Part shown: piece after piece, positions 9,017-16,922 of the stretch
Numbering within the stretch: the first letter of the stretch is position 1
How the letters are laid out: the number at the start of each line of letters is the position of its first letter
NCBI GenBank assembly: GCA_024276095.1
Contig: JAJRXW010000150.1
Span: 1 to 32,480 of the forward strand
Direction of reading: 5' to 3'
DNA: 32,480 nt
Source of the DNA: Gammaproteobacteria bacterium
Lineage (GTDB): Bacteria > Pseudomonadota > Gammaproteobacteria > Steroidobacterales > GCA-2729495
The notes under the pieces: generated by a model
Told to the model about the DNA's origin: nothing
The model's database searches: none
What the model saw: only the letters and a program-made list of their open reading frames with translations
Program-made: the position numbers and the translations under genes

Positions 9017-9519
9017 GCGGCCTGGCGAAAAAACTGGAGCGCTTGAACAAAGCCGTCGGGCAGGCCTGCTCATGGCTCACGCTGTGCATGGTGCTGCTGA
9101 CGTTCGTGATCGTCGTGTTGCGCTACATGTTCAATCTCGGCTGGATCTGGCTGCAGGAATCGGTGATCTGGATGCATGCGGCCGTATTCATGCTGGCGGC
9201 CGCCTATACCCTGGCGGAGAACGAGCATGTCAGGGTCGATATTTTTTACCGCGATCTTTCCTCGCGGGGGAAAGCGGTCGTGGACCTGGCGGGCACCATG
9301 ATATTCCTGATTCCGTTTTCGCTTTTCCTGATTTTCAAAAGCTGGAATTTTGTCGTTATTTCCTGGCAAATCCACGAGGCCTCGGCCGATTCCGGCGGGC
9401 TGGTATATCCGATGATTCCGCTGCTCAAAAGCTTCATTCCCGGCATGGCACTGCTGTTGCTGATGCAGGGGATCGCGATGGCGCTGCGCGCGGGCGCTGC
9501 GCTGCGCGCGAACAACTAG
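9013..9519 (+). CDS. dctQ: TRAP transporter small membrane subunit (DctQ family)
   Basis: This is the four-helix small permease of a tripartite ATP-independent periplasmic (TRAP) transporter, which works with DctM and a periplasmic binding protein to import carboxylates using a sodium gradient. The 168-residue product shows the family pattern: an early helix with MVLLTFVIVVLRYMFN, then LGWIWLQESVIWMHAAVFML, AAAYTLAENEHVRVDIFY, and later helices. The start is uncertain. The TTG at 9013 overlaps the trkH stop (TTGA), another TTG lies at 9043, and the frame also runs back into trkH. The gene ends in a short GC-rich repeat tract encoding ALRAGAALRANN. dctM follows after 11 bases. Confidence 0.88.
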   Translation: MSGLAKKLERLNKAVGQACSWLTLCMVLLTFVIVVLRYMFNLGWIWLQESVIWMHAAVFMLAAAYTLAENEHVRVDIFYRDLSSRGKAVVDLAGTMIFLIPFSLFLIFKSWNFVVISWQIHEASADSGGLVYPMIPLLKSFIPGMALLLLMQGIAMALRAGAALRANN

Positions 9520-9539
9520 CGGGGATCGCGATGGCGCTG
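9468..9539 (+). repeat. 19-bp direct repeat spanning dctQ end and dctM start
   Basis: The 19-base sequence ggggatcgcgatggcgctg occurs at 9468-9486 inside dctQ and again at 9521-9539, where it contains the dctM start codon. Between the copies, gcgctgcgcgcg occurs at 9481-9492 and again at 9499-9510. The arrangement looks like a local 53-bp duplication plus slippage that reshaped the dctQ C-terminus and the dctM initiation site. Confidence 0.85.
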
Positions 9540-10913
9540 TTGTTATTCCTGAGTGTTGTCGTGGTCCTGCTGGCCGGGTATCCGGTGGCTTTTTCGCTGG
9601 CAGGAACGGCCCTGGTCTTTGCCCTGATCGGTGTCCTTACCGGCACGTTCGATGCCGGCTTCCTGGGCACCATCCCCAATCGCATTTTCGGCATCATGGG
9701 CAATGAAACCCTGATGGCGGTACCGTTATTCGTATTCATGGGCGTGACCCTGGAGCGGGCGCGTATCGCCGAGGACCTGCTCGGTACACTCGGGATGCTG
9801 TTCGGGAAACTGCGCGGCGGGCTGGGCATTTCGGTTACGCTGGTCGGCATGCTGCTGGCCGCCAGCACCGGTATCGTTGGCGCAACAGTCGTAACCATGG
9901 GTCTGTTGTCACTGCCGACCATGCTCAAAAACGGTTACGACCCGGCCATTGCGACCGGCACCATCAGCGCTTCGGGAACCCTTGGGCAGATTATCCCACC
10001 GTCGATCATCCTGGTACTGCTGGGCGACGTGCTGTCGTCATCGTTCCAGCAGGCCCAGGTCAGCCAGGGCATTTTTTCACCGAAAACCGTATCGGTGGGA
10101 GACCTGTTTGTCGGCGCGGTCATCCCGGGTTTGATGCTGGTGGTCCTGTATATTCTTTATCTCTTGCTGGTCGCCTGGCTGCGTCCGAATGCCATGCCGG
10201 TGCCCAAAGAGGTACTGTCCGGGGAGATGGTCGGTTCGCGGCTGCTGGTCAGGGTCATCAAGGCGCTCATGCCGCCGCTCGTCCTGATCATCGCGGTACT
10301 CGGCTCGATTCTTGCCGGCTTCGCCACGCCGACCGAAGCGGCCGCTGTCGGTGCAACCGGAGCGTTGATCCTGGCCCTGACCAAACGCGCCCTGACACGG
10401 GCTACACTGCGGGAAATCATGCGCAGTACCACACGGATCAGCTCGATGGTCTTTATGATACTCATTGGAGCATCGATCTTCTCGCTGGTGTTTCGCGGCT
10501 ATGAAGGGGACGAAATCGTAAGGGAATTCCTGACCGGCCTGCCCGGCGGCGCCACCGGAGCCATCATCACGGTCATGCTGGTGATGTTCCTGCTTGGCTT
10601 CGTTCTGGATTTTATCGAAATCACTTTCGTTGTAGTGCCTATTGTCGGCCCGATACTTTTCACAATGGGAGTCGATCCCGTGTGGCTGGGCATCATGATC
10701 GCAGTCAACCTGCAGACGTCTTTTCTCACACCGCCGTTCGGCTTCGCACTATTCTATTTGCGTGGCGTCGCACCGCCGGAGGTTTCCACGATGACCATTT
10801 ACAAAGGCGTGATACCGTTTGTGCTGATCCAGATACTGGCACTGGTGCTGCTGGCGGTCTGGCCGCAACTGGCCACCTGGCTGCCCGGACAAATCTACGG
10901 CACCGGGCAGTAG
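9531..10913 (+). CDS. dctM: TRAP transporter large membrane subunit (DctM family)
   Basis: This is the large permease of the TRAP transporter, forming the sodium-coupled transport path together with DctQ. The 460-residue membrane protein is in the long part of the family range. It has typical DctM features: PLFVFMG near 64-70, TGIVGATVVTMGLLSLPTML, the ASGTLGQIIPPSI motif, FATPTEAAAVGA, and QTSFLTPPFGFALFYLRGVAP near the end. I chose the ATG at 9531, 11 bases after the dctQ stop, because earlier in-frame starts read through dctQ and trkH. No binding-protein gene adjoins it. The only DctP-type gene in the window lies about 8 kb away on the other strand (18749-19837). Confidence 0.94.
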   Translation: MALLLFLSVVVVLLAGYPVAFSLAGTALVFALIGVLTGTFDAGFLGTIPNRIFGIMGNETLMAVPLFVFMGVTLERARIAEDLLGTLGMLFGKLRGGLGISVTLVGMLLAASTGIVGATVVTMGLLSLPTMLKNGYDPAIATGTISASGTLGQIIPPSIILVLLGDVLSSSFQQAQVSQGIFSPKTVSVGDLFVGAVIPGLMLVVLYILYLLLVAWLRPNAMPVPKEVLSGEMVGSRLLVRVIKALMPPLVLIIAVLGSILAGFATPTEAAAVGATGALILALTKRALTRATLREIMRSTTRISSMVFMILIGASIFSLVFRGYEGDEIVREFLTGLPGGATGAIITVMLVMFLLGFVLDFIEITFVVVPIVGPILFTMGVDPVWLGIMIAVNLQTSFLTPPFGFALFYLRGVAPPEVSTMTIYKGVIPFVLIQILALVLLAVWPQLATWLPGQIYGTGQ

Positions 10914-10929
10914 CACGATTAGTACGGGC

Positions 10930-12021
10930 TTATTCCGCGGCGGGCACCAGGCCGGGCTCCGGCTTCAGCCATTCTTCCGTTACGGTAGGATCGATCAGGC
11001 GCGATACCACTTTCGGAATCACCCAGATGACGGCAATGACGCCCAGCAGAAGATTCAGTATAAAGATGCCGGAAGCCAGCATGGCCCCGACAATAATCGT
11101 CAGCACGGCCATGGCCGGAACGGCTGCCTGCAGGCGGCTGCGCTCCGTTTTACGGTACTCGAGTGAAGCGGGGATTCGGGGTTTTATACGCTCAAGCGCA
11201 TGCGCCTTGACCGTTTGATTCAGGAACTCCAGAGAATGAATATCATCGCCGTACTCGACGCTGATGGTATCCGAATTGTGATGACTGGTCAGCTTGCCTG
11301 TTTCAGCCAGCGGAATGCGGCTGAACTTCGATGACTTGCTTATGGCAACAAGCTCTTCCAGTGTGGCGTCATTTTGATACGCCTCCTGCACAGTACCCGA
11401 CTGTTTGGCATCGATATTAAAATATACCAGGTCGTCTCCATCGAGCATCACGACATAATTGTCGTCAACATCCAGCCACGAGGTTTCCGTATAAAAGCCC
11501 TCCGGCAGGGATTTTTTGGACTCTCTCACAAACACGATGCTCAGAATCCAGTATAGAACCAGGCCGGCGGGACCTGTGTACGGCACAACGTTGAGCATGT
11601 TTTCCACCGTATTGTTGGCGGAAAGTTCCAGCTCTATATTGCTTTCGATATCGCTGGTATAAGGATCATCGGCAGCGTACAGGACTGCTACCTGGCTTCC
11701 GTTCTCATAACCGGAGTACAGTGCCTCGCTGACCTCAACGGTATTGGAGTACTCATTACCATCGACAACATAACTGTAGGTAACGGAATAGATATCCCGG
11801 TAGCGCTTGCGGCCTCTCAGGTTACGATACTCCTCCTGTTCGTAGTTCATCTCGCTTACGGTTGCCAGAACCTGGTGACTGGCCTGCACCCATTCAAGAC
11901 TGCCGGAAGTCAGGCTCCCCAGCACCGATGATGCTCCGTAAGTCGCGAAGGCAAACACAGTAAAAGCAACGAGACGTACGATTCCTTTACGTTTTTGTCC
12001 TGGAGATTTGTGTTTTGGCAT
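10930..12021 (-). CDS. DUF3592-like membrane protein, function unknown
   Basis: This 363-residue protein starts with a basic N-terminus and a membrane helix (about 15-35). A domain of about 100 residues follows that resembles DUF3592: VTYSYVVDGNEYSNTVEV, then GSQVAVLYAADDPYTSDIE. A second helix comes at about 155-170 (TGPAGLVLYWILSIVFV), then a soluble domain of about 120 residues, and two further helices near 305-345. DUF3592 proteins are uncharacterised membrane proteins with an extracytoplasmic beta-rich domain. The ATG at 12021 is preceded by a strong GGAGGG at correct spacing, so I prefer it to the codon nine residues upstream. Base composition looks less GC-rich than the neighbours, by eye. 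It is convergent with dctM, with only 16 bases between the stops. Confidence 0.65.
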   Translation of the reverse strand: MPKHKSPGQKRKGIVRLVAFTVFAFATYGASSVLGSLTSGSLEWVQASHQVLATVSEMNYEQEEYRNLRGRKRYRDIYSVTYSYVVDGNEYSNTVEVSEALYSGYENGSQVAVLYAADDPYTSDIESNIELELSANNTVENMLNVVPYTGPAGLVLYWILSIVFVRESKKSLPEGFYTETSWLDVDDNYVVMLDGDDLVYFNIDAKQSGTVQEAYQNDATLEELVAISKSSKFSRIPLAETGKLTSHHNSDTISVEYGDDIHSLEFLNQTVKAHALERIKPRIPASLEYRKTERSRLQAAVPAMAVLTIIVGAMLASGIFILNLLLGVIAVIWVIPKVVSRLIDPTVTEEWLKPEPGLVPAAE

Positions 12022-12108
12022 AACGCCCTCCGGTTTGACGGTTTGCACCGGCGCTTGTGCCAGGCTGGTTTCTGTTGATGCATATGGCCGAGAGTCAGCC
12101 GCCCAATG

Positions 12109-12132
12109 GCAGATACGGTTATCTGCTAAAAT
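12109..12132 (+). promoter_or_regulatory. Inverted repeat abutting a -10-like TAAAAT
   Basis: The perfect seven-base arms GCAGATA and TATCTGC around a CGGT centre (12109-12126) are followed directly by TAAAAT (12127-12132). This lies in the 289-base divergent region between the DUF3592-like gene and the GST gene. If TAAAAT is a -10 element, the repeat fills the spacer, as in MerR-type operators, but I see no convincing -35. A five-pair GCCGG/CCGGC hairpin lies at 12152-12166. Nothing else stands out up to the GST start. Confidence 0.35.
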
Positions 12133-12310
12133 GCCCGTTCGCTTTCCGCGGGCCGGTATGGCCGGCGGCTGAAATCACCCGGGCCGGATTATAGAATGGC
12201 GAGATACATTCAGGGATATCGACCGGTTCCCAAAATGCAAAAATGGGCCCGGATCGACCGATTTGCAGGGGCCGGGAGCCCGGGACCGCAAGGCAAAGAG
12301 ATACCGTGCC

Positions 12311-13048
12311 ATGAGTGACTCCCCGGTCGTTGTTCTGAGATATTTCAATTGCCGCGGCCGGGCCCAGGGACTGCGGAATTTCTTTGCCGACAGCTCGATT
12401 GCTTTCACGGACGATCGCGTCGGTATCGATGACGGCTTTGTCGACTGGATCAACAATAAAAAGAATACCGCTTACTCAGGCATGTTTGCCCGGCTGCCGG
12501 TACTGGTAGTCGATGACTGCACGGTATCGGAAACCTTGAGCATCGCCGTATTTCTGAATGAGCGATTTGCACTCTATGCCGATACCTCCGAGCAACGCAA
12601 GGCCGATCTCAACGCGCTTGTTTTTTCCGCCTGCCAGGATATTTCCGTGCGGGTAGCGGAGTGTTTCTGGCTGGATGTCACGCATCCGGGCGCGAGTTTT
12701 TCCGACCGGGCCATCACCATCCTCAGCGGAGTAACGGCATTATTGCCCGCATACAATAAATTGTTACCCGAAAAGGGCGCCTACTTCGGAGGCAACGCGC
12801 CCGCCCTGGCCGATTATTTTCTTCATGAGGCCGTCGATCTTTGCAGGACCGTCATGGAAGACCCGTTCACTGAAATCTTCGATCAATATGACGGGCTGGC
12901 ACGCTGGCTGGCGGCCATGGACAACCGGCCGATCCTCAAGCGGTACATTGCCGACGGCAACCGTCCCACCCAGTTTTCCGGCAAGCCCGACGAACTCAAA
13001 CTGTGGCCGCAATTCGCAGCGGCGGTCGCCGAAAAATTTGCCTCATAG
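12311..13048 (+). CDS. Glutathione S-transferase family protein
   Basis: The predicted 245-residue protein has the two-part GST fold. The N-terminal thioredoxin-like domain has VLRYFNCRGRAQGLR at about 8-22, matching the YF..RGRAE..R start of sigma/alpha-like GSTs, where the Tyr (here Tyr11) activates glutathione. It also has the cis-Pro segment RLPVLVVDDCTVSETLSIAVFL, containing the glutathione-binding Glu-Ser-like TVSET. The C-terminal helical domain includes GGNAPALADYFLHEAVD. I chose the ATG at 12311, since the upstream extension is poor in family features. It is a single gene, convergent with the opp operon. The substrate is unknown; a detoxification role is inferred from the family. Confidence 0.87.
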   Translation: MSDSPVVVLRYFNCRGRAQGLRNFFADSSIAFTDDRVGIDDGFVDWINNKKNTAYSGMFARLPVLVVDDCTVSETLSIAVFLNERFALYADTSEQRKADLNALVFSACQDISVRVAECFWLDVTHPGASFSDRAITILSGVTALLPAYNKLLPEKGAYFGGNAPALADYFLHEAVDLCRTVMEDPFTEIFDQYDGLARWLAAMDNRPILKRYIADGNRPTQFSGKPDELKLWPQFAAAVAEKFAS

Positions 13049-13107
13049 GCGCCGCATCGCGACATATCCGGGATACCCGACTGCTCAAATACCGTACAGC
13101 TTCGACA

Positions 13108-14097
13108 TTACTGACCGCCATCGCCATACAGGTGGCAACTGACGAGATGGGGCCTGCCGCTTGCTCCGACGTCGACAGCCAGTGGCCGTTTAACGGAACA
13201 CACGGCCTTTACCTGTTCGCATCGGGTATGAAACGGACATCCTGCCGGCGGATCGATCGGGGAGGGAACCTCTCCTTTGACAACCAGCCGGGTGCGCTTC
13301 CTGCCCGGCTCGGGAACCGGGATGGCGGCCATCAAGGCTTTGGTATAAGGATGCTGCGGATCGCGGTACAGATCCTGCGCCGAGGCAAACTCGACCAGCC
13401 GGCCCAGGTACATCACCCCGACATCGTCGCTGACGTGCTGTATTACAGCCAGATCATGGGAAATGAACAGAAAAGCAATGCCCATGTCCCGTTTGAGATC
13501 GGCGATCAGGTTCAATACCTGCGACTGGACGGAAACATCCAGTGCAGAAACGGGCTCGTCGGCGACAATAAACTCGGGGTTCAATGCCAGTGCCCGGGCA
13601 ATCCCGATCCGCTGTCGCTGGCCGCCGGAGAACTCGTGGGGATAACGGTCCCGTACCTGCGGCCCCATGCTGACAATATCGAGCAGCCTGTCCACCTGCC
13701 TGCGGCGCTCTTCCCGGGTGCCTATCCCGTGTACATCCAGCGGTTCCCGTATGGTCTGTGCAACGGTACGCCTCGGGCTCAGGGATGAGTACGGGTCCTG
13801 GAAGATCATCTGCATCTGGCGTCGCAGGCCCATCATGCCGCTGCGGGGAACATCGATAATGCTCCTGCCGTTGAGCAGGATGTCGCCCGAACTCGGCTCA
13901 TGCAGGCGGAGAATCGCCCGGCCCAGTGTTGACTTGCCGCAGCCTGACTCACCCACCAGGCCCAGGGTACGCCCTTTTTCGATACGAAAACTCACTCCAT
14001 CGACGGCCCGCAACTGAGCTTTTGTACGCCGGAACAGGCCCGCGCGTACCGGAAAATACTTTTTCAGATCGCGTACTTCCAGCAAAGGCATACTCAT
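13108..14097 (-). CDS. oppF: Peptide ABC transporter ATP-binding protein OppF/DppF
   Basis: This is the second ATPase of an oligopeptide/dipeptide ABC importer at the cytoplasmic face of the inner membrane. The 329 residues show Walker A GESGCGKST (49-57), the Q-loop MIFQDPYSSLSPR, signature FSGGQRQR (156-163), Walker B FIVADEP (176-182) and the switch His in FLFISHDLA. The C-terminal extension of the Opp family is present, with GCPFHTRC. The N-terminal YFPVRAGLFRR insertion distinguishes OppF from OppD. It is the last gene of the operon, 6 bases after oppD, and ends 59 bases from the convergent GST gene without an obvious terminator. Confidence 0.95.
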   Translation of the reverse strand: MSMPLLEVRDLKKYFPVRAGLFRRTKAQLRAVDGVSFRIEKGRTLGLVGESGCGKSTLGRAILRLHEPSSGDILLNGRSIIDVPRSGMMGLRRQMQMIFQDPYSSLSPRRTVAQTIREPLDVHGIGTREERRRQVDRLLDIVSMGPQVRDRYPHEFSGGQRQRIGIARALALNPEFIVADEPVSALDVSVQSQVLNLIADLKRDMGIAFLFISHDLAVIQHVSDDVGVMYLGRLVEFASAQDLYRDPQHPYTKALMAAIPVPEPGRKRTRLVVKGEVPSPIDPPAGCPFHTRCEQVKAVCSVKRPLAVDVGASGRPHLVSCHLYGDGGQ

Positions 14098-14103
14098 CGT
14101 TCC

Positions 14104-15093
14104 TCAGGCCACCGGATTGAAGCAGGATACGGCTGTACTGCCCGTCAATTGCTGCAGCACCGGAGCCTCCTGCCGGCAGCGATCCGTGACCTTGCTGCAG
14201 CGGTCGGCGAACCGGCATCCCGAAGGCAGGTGAAAAAGATCCGGAACACGACCGGGAATAATCGGCAGACGATCGACCGGCTTTTCACGGAGACGCGGTA
14301 TCGACTGCAGCAGCCCTTCGGTGTACGGATGACAGGGATGGTTGAACAGGTCCTCGATGCCTGCCGATTCAACGATACTGCCGCAATACATCACGATACC
14401 GCGGTCACAAGTTTCCGCCACTACGCCCAGATCGTGTGTGACCAGAATGACAGCCATCTGAAACTCGTCCTGCAGCAGGCGGATCTGTTCCAGCACCTGT
14501 GCCTGGGTAGTTACATCGAGCGCGGTTGTCGGTTCGTCGGCAACCAGCAGCTTCGGGCCGCAGGACAAGGCCATTGCAATCATGACCCTTTGACGCATGC
14601 CTCCCGACAGTTGATGAGGGTACTCAAGGATTCTTTGCCCCGGGGCCGGTATGCCGACTTTGTCCAGCATTTCAATCGCAACGGAATGGGCCTGTTTGCG
14701 CGTCAGATTACGATGTTGTGTGAGTACATCGACCATCTGGTTGCCGATCGTGAAAACCGGGTTCAAGGCCGTCATCGGTTCCTGGAAAATCATCGAGATA
14801 TCGCCACCCCGAATATCGCGCAGTTCCTTTTCCGGAATTGCCGTCAGATCTTTCCCCATTAACTCGATGCTGCCGCGGACAATTTTGCCCGGCGGACTCG
14901 GAATCAATCCCAGGATGGACAGGCCGGTAACGGTCTTGCCACAGCCCGACTCTCCAACCAGGCCTACCGTCTCGTTGGGGTAGATGTCGAAACTGATGCC
15001 GTCGATGGCACGCGCCACGCCGACTTCGGTGCTGAACTCGACGACCAGGTCCCTGACCCGCAGCAGTGGTGCCTGATCCGGATTCATCGTCAT
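14104..15093 (-). CDS. oppD: Peptide ABC transporter ATP-binding protein OppD/DppD
   Basis: This is the first ATPase of the peptide importer. It has 329 residues, with Walker A GESGCGKT (47-54), the Q-loop MIFQEPMTALNPVF, signature LSGGMRQR (162-169), Walker B LLVADEP (182-188) and switch His in VTHDLGVVAE. The Opp-family C-terminal part has HPYTEGLLQSIP and GCRFADRC. Its start overlaps the oppC stop by four bases (ATGA), so the two are translationally coupled. Its partner is OppF directly downstream. Confidence 0.95.
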   Translation of the reverse strand: MTMNPDQAPLLRVRDLVVEFSTEVGVARAIDGISFDIYPNETVGLVGESGCGKTVTGLSILGLIPSPPGKIVRGSIELMGKDLTAIPEKELRDIRGGDISMIFQEPMTALNPVFTIGNQMVDVLTQHRNLTRKQAHSVAIEMLDKVGIPAPGQRILEYPHQLSGGMRQRVMIAMALSCGPKLLVADEPTTALDVTTQAQVLEQIRLLQDEFQMAVILVTHDLGVVAETCDRGIVMYCGSIVESAGIEDLFNHPCHPYTEGLLQSIPRLREKPVDRLPIIPGRVPDLFHLPSGCRFADRCSKVTDRCRQEAPVLQQLTGSTAVSCFNPVA

Positions 15094-15968
15094 ACCTTCT
15101 TCGGGTCCAGGGCATCCTGCAGGGCATCGGAAAACATATTGAATGCCATCACCAGCACAAACAGGAATACAGAGGCGGCCAGGAAATTGTTGAAAAACCC
15201 CGCCATGACCTCCAGCGTGCTTTCGGCAATCATCAGGCCCCAGCTCATACCGTCTTTCACACCCAGGCCCAGGAAACTCAGAATGACTTCCGACTTGATC
15301 GCCGCAACGAAAGTAATGGTTCCCTGTACCAGCAGGATGTGAAATGTATTGGGCAGAATATGCCTGAATATGATGGTTATTTCCGGCACGCCGATAGCGT
15401 GGGCAGCCTCCACGTATTCAAGGCTTTTCAACTTGATGACTTCGCCGCGAACCAGTCTGGCCACTGTCGTCCAGAATGTCGAAATCATGGCCACATGCAT
15501 GGCATAGGGATTGTCCTGAAGCGCAAAGGCGATCGCGGCCACAAACAGGTAAAACGGAATGGAATCGAGAACGCCCATCAGCCAGAGCGCAATCTCGTCG
15601 ATCCAGCTGCCACTGAAAAACCCGGCAACCGCACCCAGCAACGCGCCAACGGCCGTTGCCAGCACCGCCACGACCAGCCCGACCTCGAATGCCGTACGGG
15701 TGCTGTACAGGGTTCGCTGAAAAATATCCTGGCCGATGAGGTTGGTACCGAACCAGTACTCCGATGAGACCGGCATCCATTTGGTTCCCGTCACATCCGC
15801 CCATTCGGTTGCCCACAGGCCGGCCCAGACGCCCAGCGCCACGATGGTATAGAGCAGCACGATCACCAGCGATATCAGGCCGGCACGATCGCGGCTGAAC
15901 TTGTGCAGCGCCTTGCTCCACAGGCCTTCCCGGCGGGCCGGCAATGCCGATGCGGCCGGCGCGTTCAT
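15090..15968 (-). CDS. oppC: Peptide ABC transporter permease OppC/DppC
   Basis: This is one of the two membrane permeases of the peptide importer. The 292-residue protein has an N-terminal cytoplasmic stretch, a first helix near 32-52, an extracytoplasmic segment (FGTNLIGQDIFQRTLYSTR, typical of OppC) and a block of five further helices. The EAA loop that contacts the ATPases reads VEAAHAIGVPEITIIFRHIL. It overlaps oppB upstream and oppD downstream by four bases each (ATGA). Confidence 0.94.
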   Translation of the reverse strand: MNAPAASALPARREGLWSKALHKFSRDRAGLISLVIVLLYTIVALGVWAGLWATEWADVTGTKWMPVSSEYWFGTNLIGQDIFQRTLYSTRTAFEVGLVVAVLATAVGALLGAVAGFFSGSWIDEIALWLMGVLDSIPFYLFVAAIAFALQDNPYAMHVAMISTFWTTVARLVRGEVIKLKSLEYVEAAHAIGVPEITIIFRHILPNTFHILLVQGTITFVAAIKSEVILSFLGLGVKDGMSWGLMIAESTLEVMAGFFNNFLAASVFLFVLVMAFNMFSDALQDALDPKKV

Positions 15969-16918
15969 TTCAGGGTCACCCGCGGATCCACGGCCCGGTA
16001 AAGAATGTCGGTCAGCAGCTGCGCCAGAACGAACAGCACGGCGGTCAGCCCGACGACCGCCTTGAGAACGGGCTGGTCCCCGGTGGTAATCGCGTCAAAG
16101 GTCACCTTGCCCACGCCGGGAATACCGAAGTAACTTTCTATCAGCAGGCTGCCGCTGATCACGACCAGCGGAATCGAGAATATCACCCGGGTGATGATCG
16201 GAATCATGCTGTTTTTCAGAATATTCTTGTAGAAAATCCTGGCCGGCGGAATACCGAATGCCCTGGCAGTGCGGACGTGATCGCGGGTCATTTCCTCGAC
16301 GATCACGGCACGATAGAAGCGGGTATTGTAGCCAAGCGACACGAACACGGTGGCCAGTGTCGGCACGGTAACGTAGCTCAGATAGTTACCGACGGTACTC
16401 ATGTTCCAGCCCCGCACCGGGAACATGTTCAGGCCGTAGCTCGAAGAAAGCAGGATCTGGAAACCGATGATGGCGATCAGAAAACTGATGCTCATGCCGA
16501 CGACAGAAAAGCCCATGATGAACCGGTCAACCCATGAACTTCGGTGGTAGGCCGCGACCAGTGCCAGCAGCACGGCAATCAGGTTACCGAGTACGAATCC
16601 GGGTGTAATCAGTGCCAGCGAGATGGGTATGGTCCGGGACAGCAGCCCGCTGACCGGCTCTCCGGTGGAATCGGAGTGGCCAAAATCCATTGTGGCCAGT
16701 TCTTTCAGATACTGCCCATAACGGGCGATAAACGGGCGGTCGTAGCCAAGCTGATGGCGAACCTCTTCAATCTGCTCCGGCGTCGCGCTCTTGCCCAGCA
16801 GTTCATAAGTCTTGTCCGGGCCGAAGTACACCATCAGCAGGAAACTGATGAACGTCACGCCCAGCAACAGCGGGATTCCCGTGAGCAGCTTACGCAGGAT
16901 ATATTGCAGTGTTTCCAC
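15965..16918 (-). CDS. oppB: Peptide ABC transporter permease OppB/DppB
   Basis: This is the other membrane permease of the peptide importer, with 317 residues. It begins with the standard OppB start (ILRKLLTGIPLLLGVTFISF), a helix followed by the long periplasmic loop. That loop holds LGYDRPFIARYGQYLKEL and the MDFGHSDSTGEPV element. Five more helices follow, and the EAA loop is ARAFGIPPARIFYKNILKN. The segment SYFGIPGVGKVTFDAI near the end is a family hallmark. The start lies 4 bases after the oppA stop and the end overlaps oppC. Confidence 0.94.
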   Translation of the reverse strand: METLQYILRKLLTGIPLLLGVTFISFLLMVYFGPDKTYELLGKSATPEQIEEVRHQLGYDRPFIARYGQYLKELATMDFGHSDSTGEPVSGLLSRTIPISLALITPGFVLGNLIAVLLALVAAYHRSSWVDRFIMGFSVVGMSISFLIAIIGFQILLSSSYGLNMFPVRGWNMSTVGNYLSYVTVPTLATVFVSLGYNTRFYRAVIVEEMTRDHVRTARAFGIPPARIFYKNILKNSMIPIITRVIFSIPLVVISGSLLIESYFGIPGVGKVTFDAITTGDQPVLKAVVGLTAVLFVLAQLLTDILYRAVDPRVTLK

Positions 16919-16922
16919 GGTT

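Noticed and set aside
15066-15767. Open frame of 233 codons on the plus strand across oppC
   Set aside because: It lies opposite clear ABC permease coding sequence and its product is low-complexity His/Gln-rich, typical of antisense frames in GC-rich DNA.
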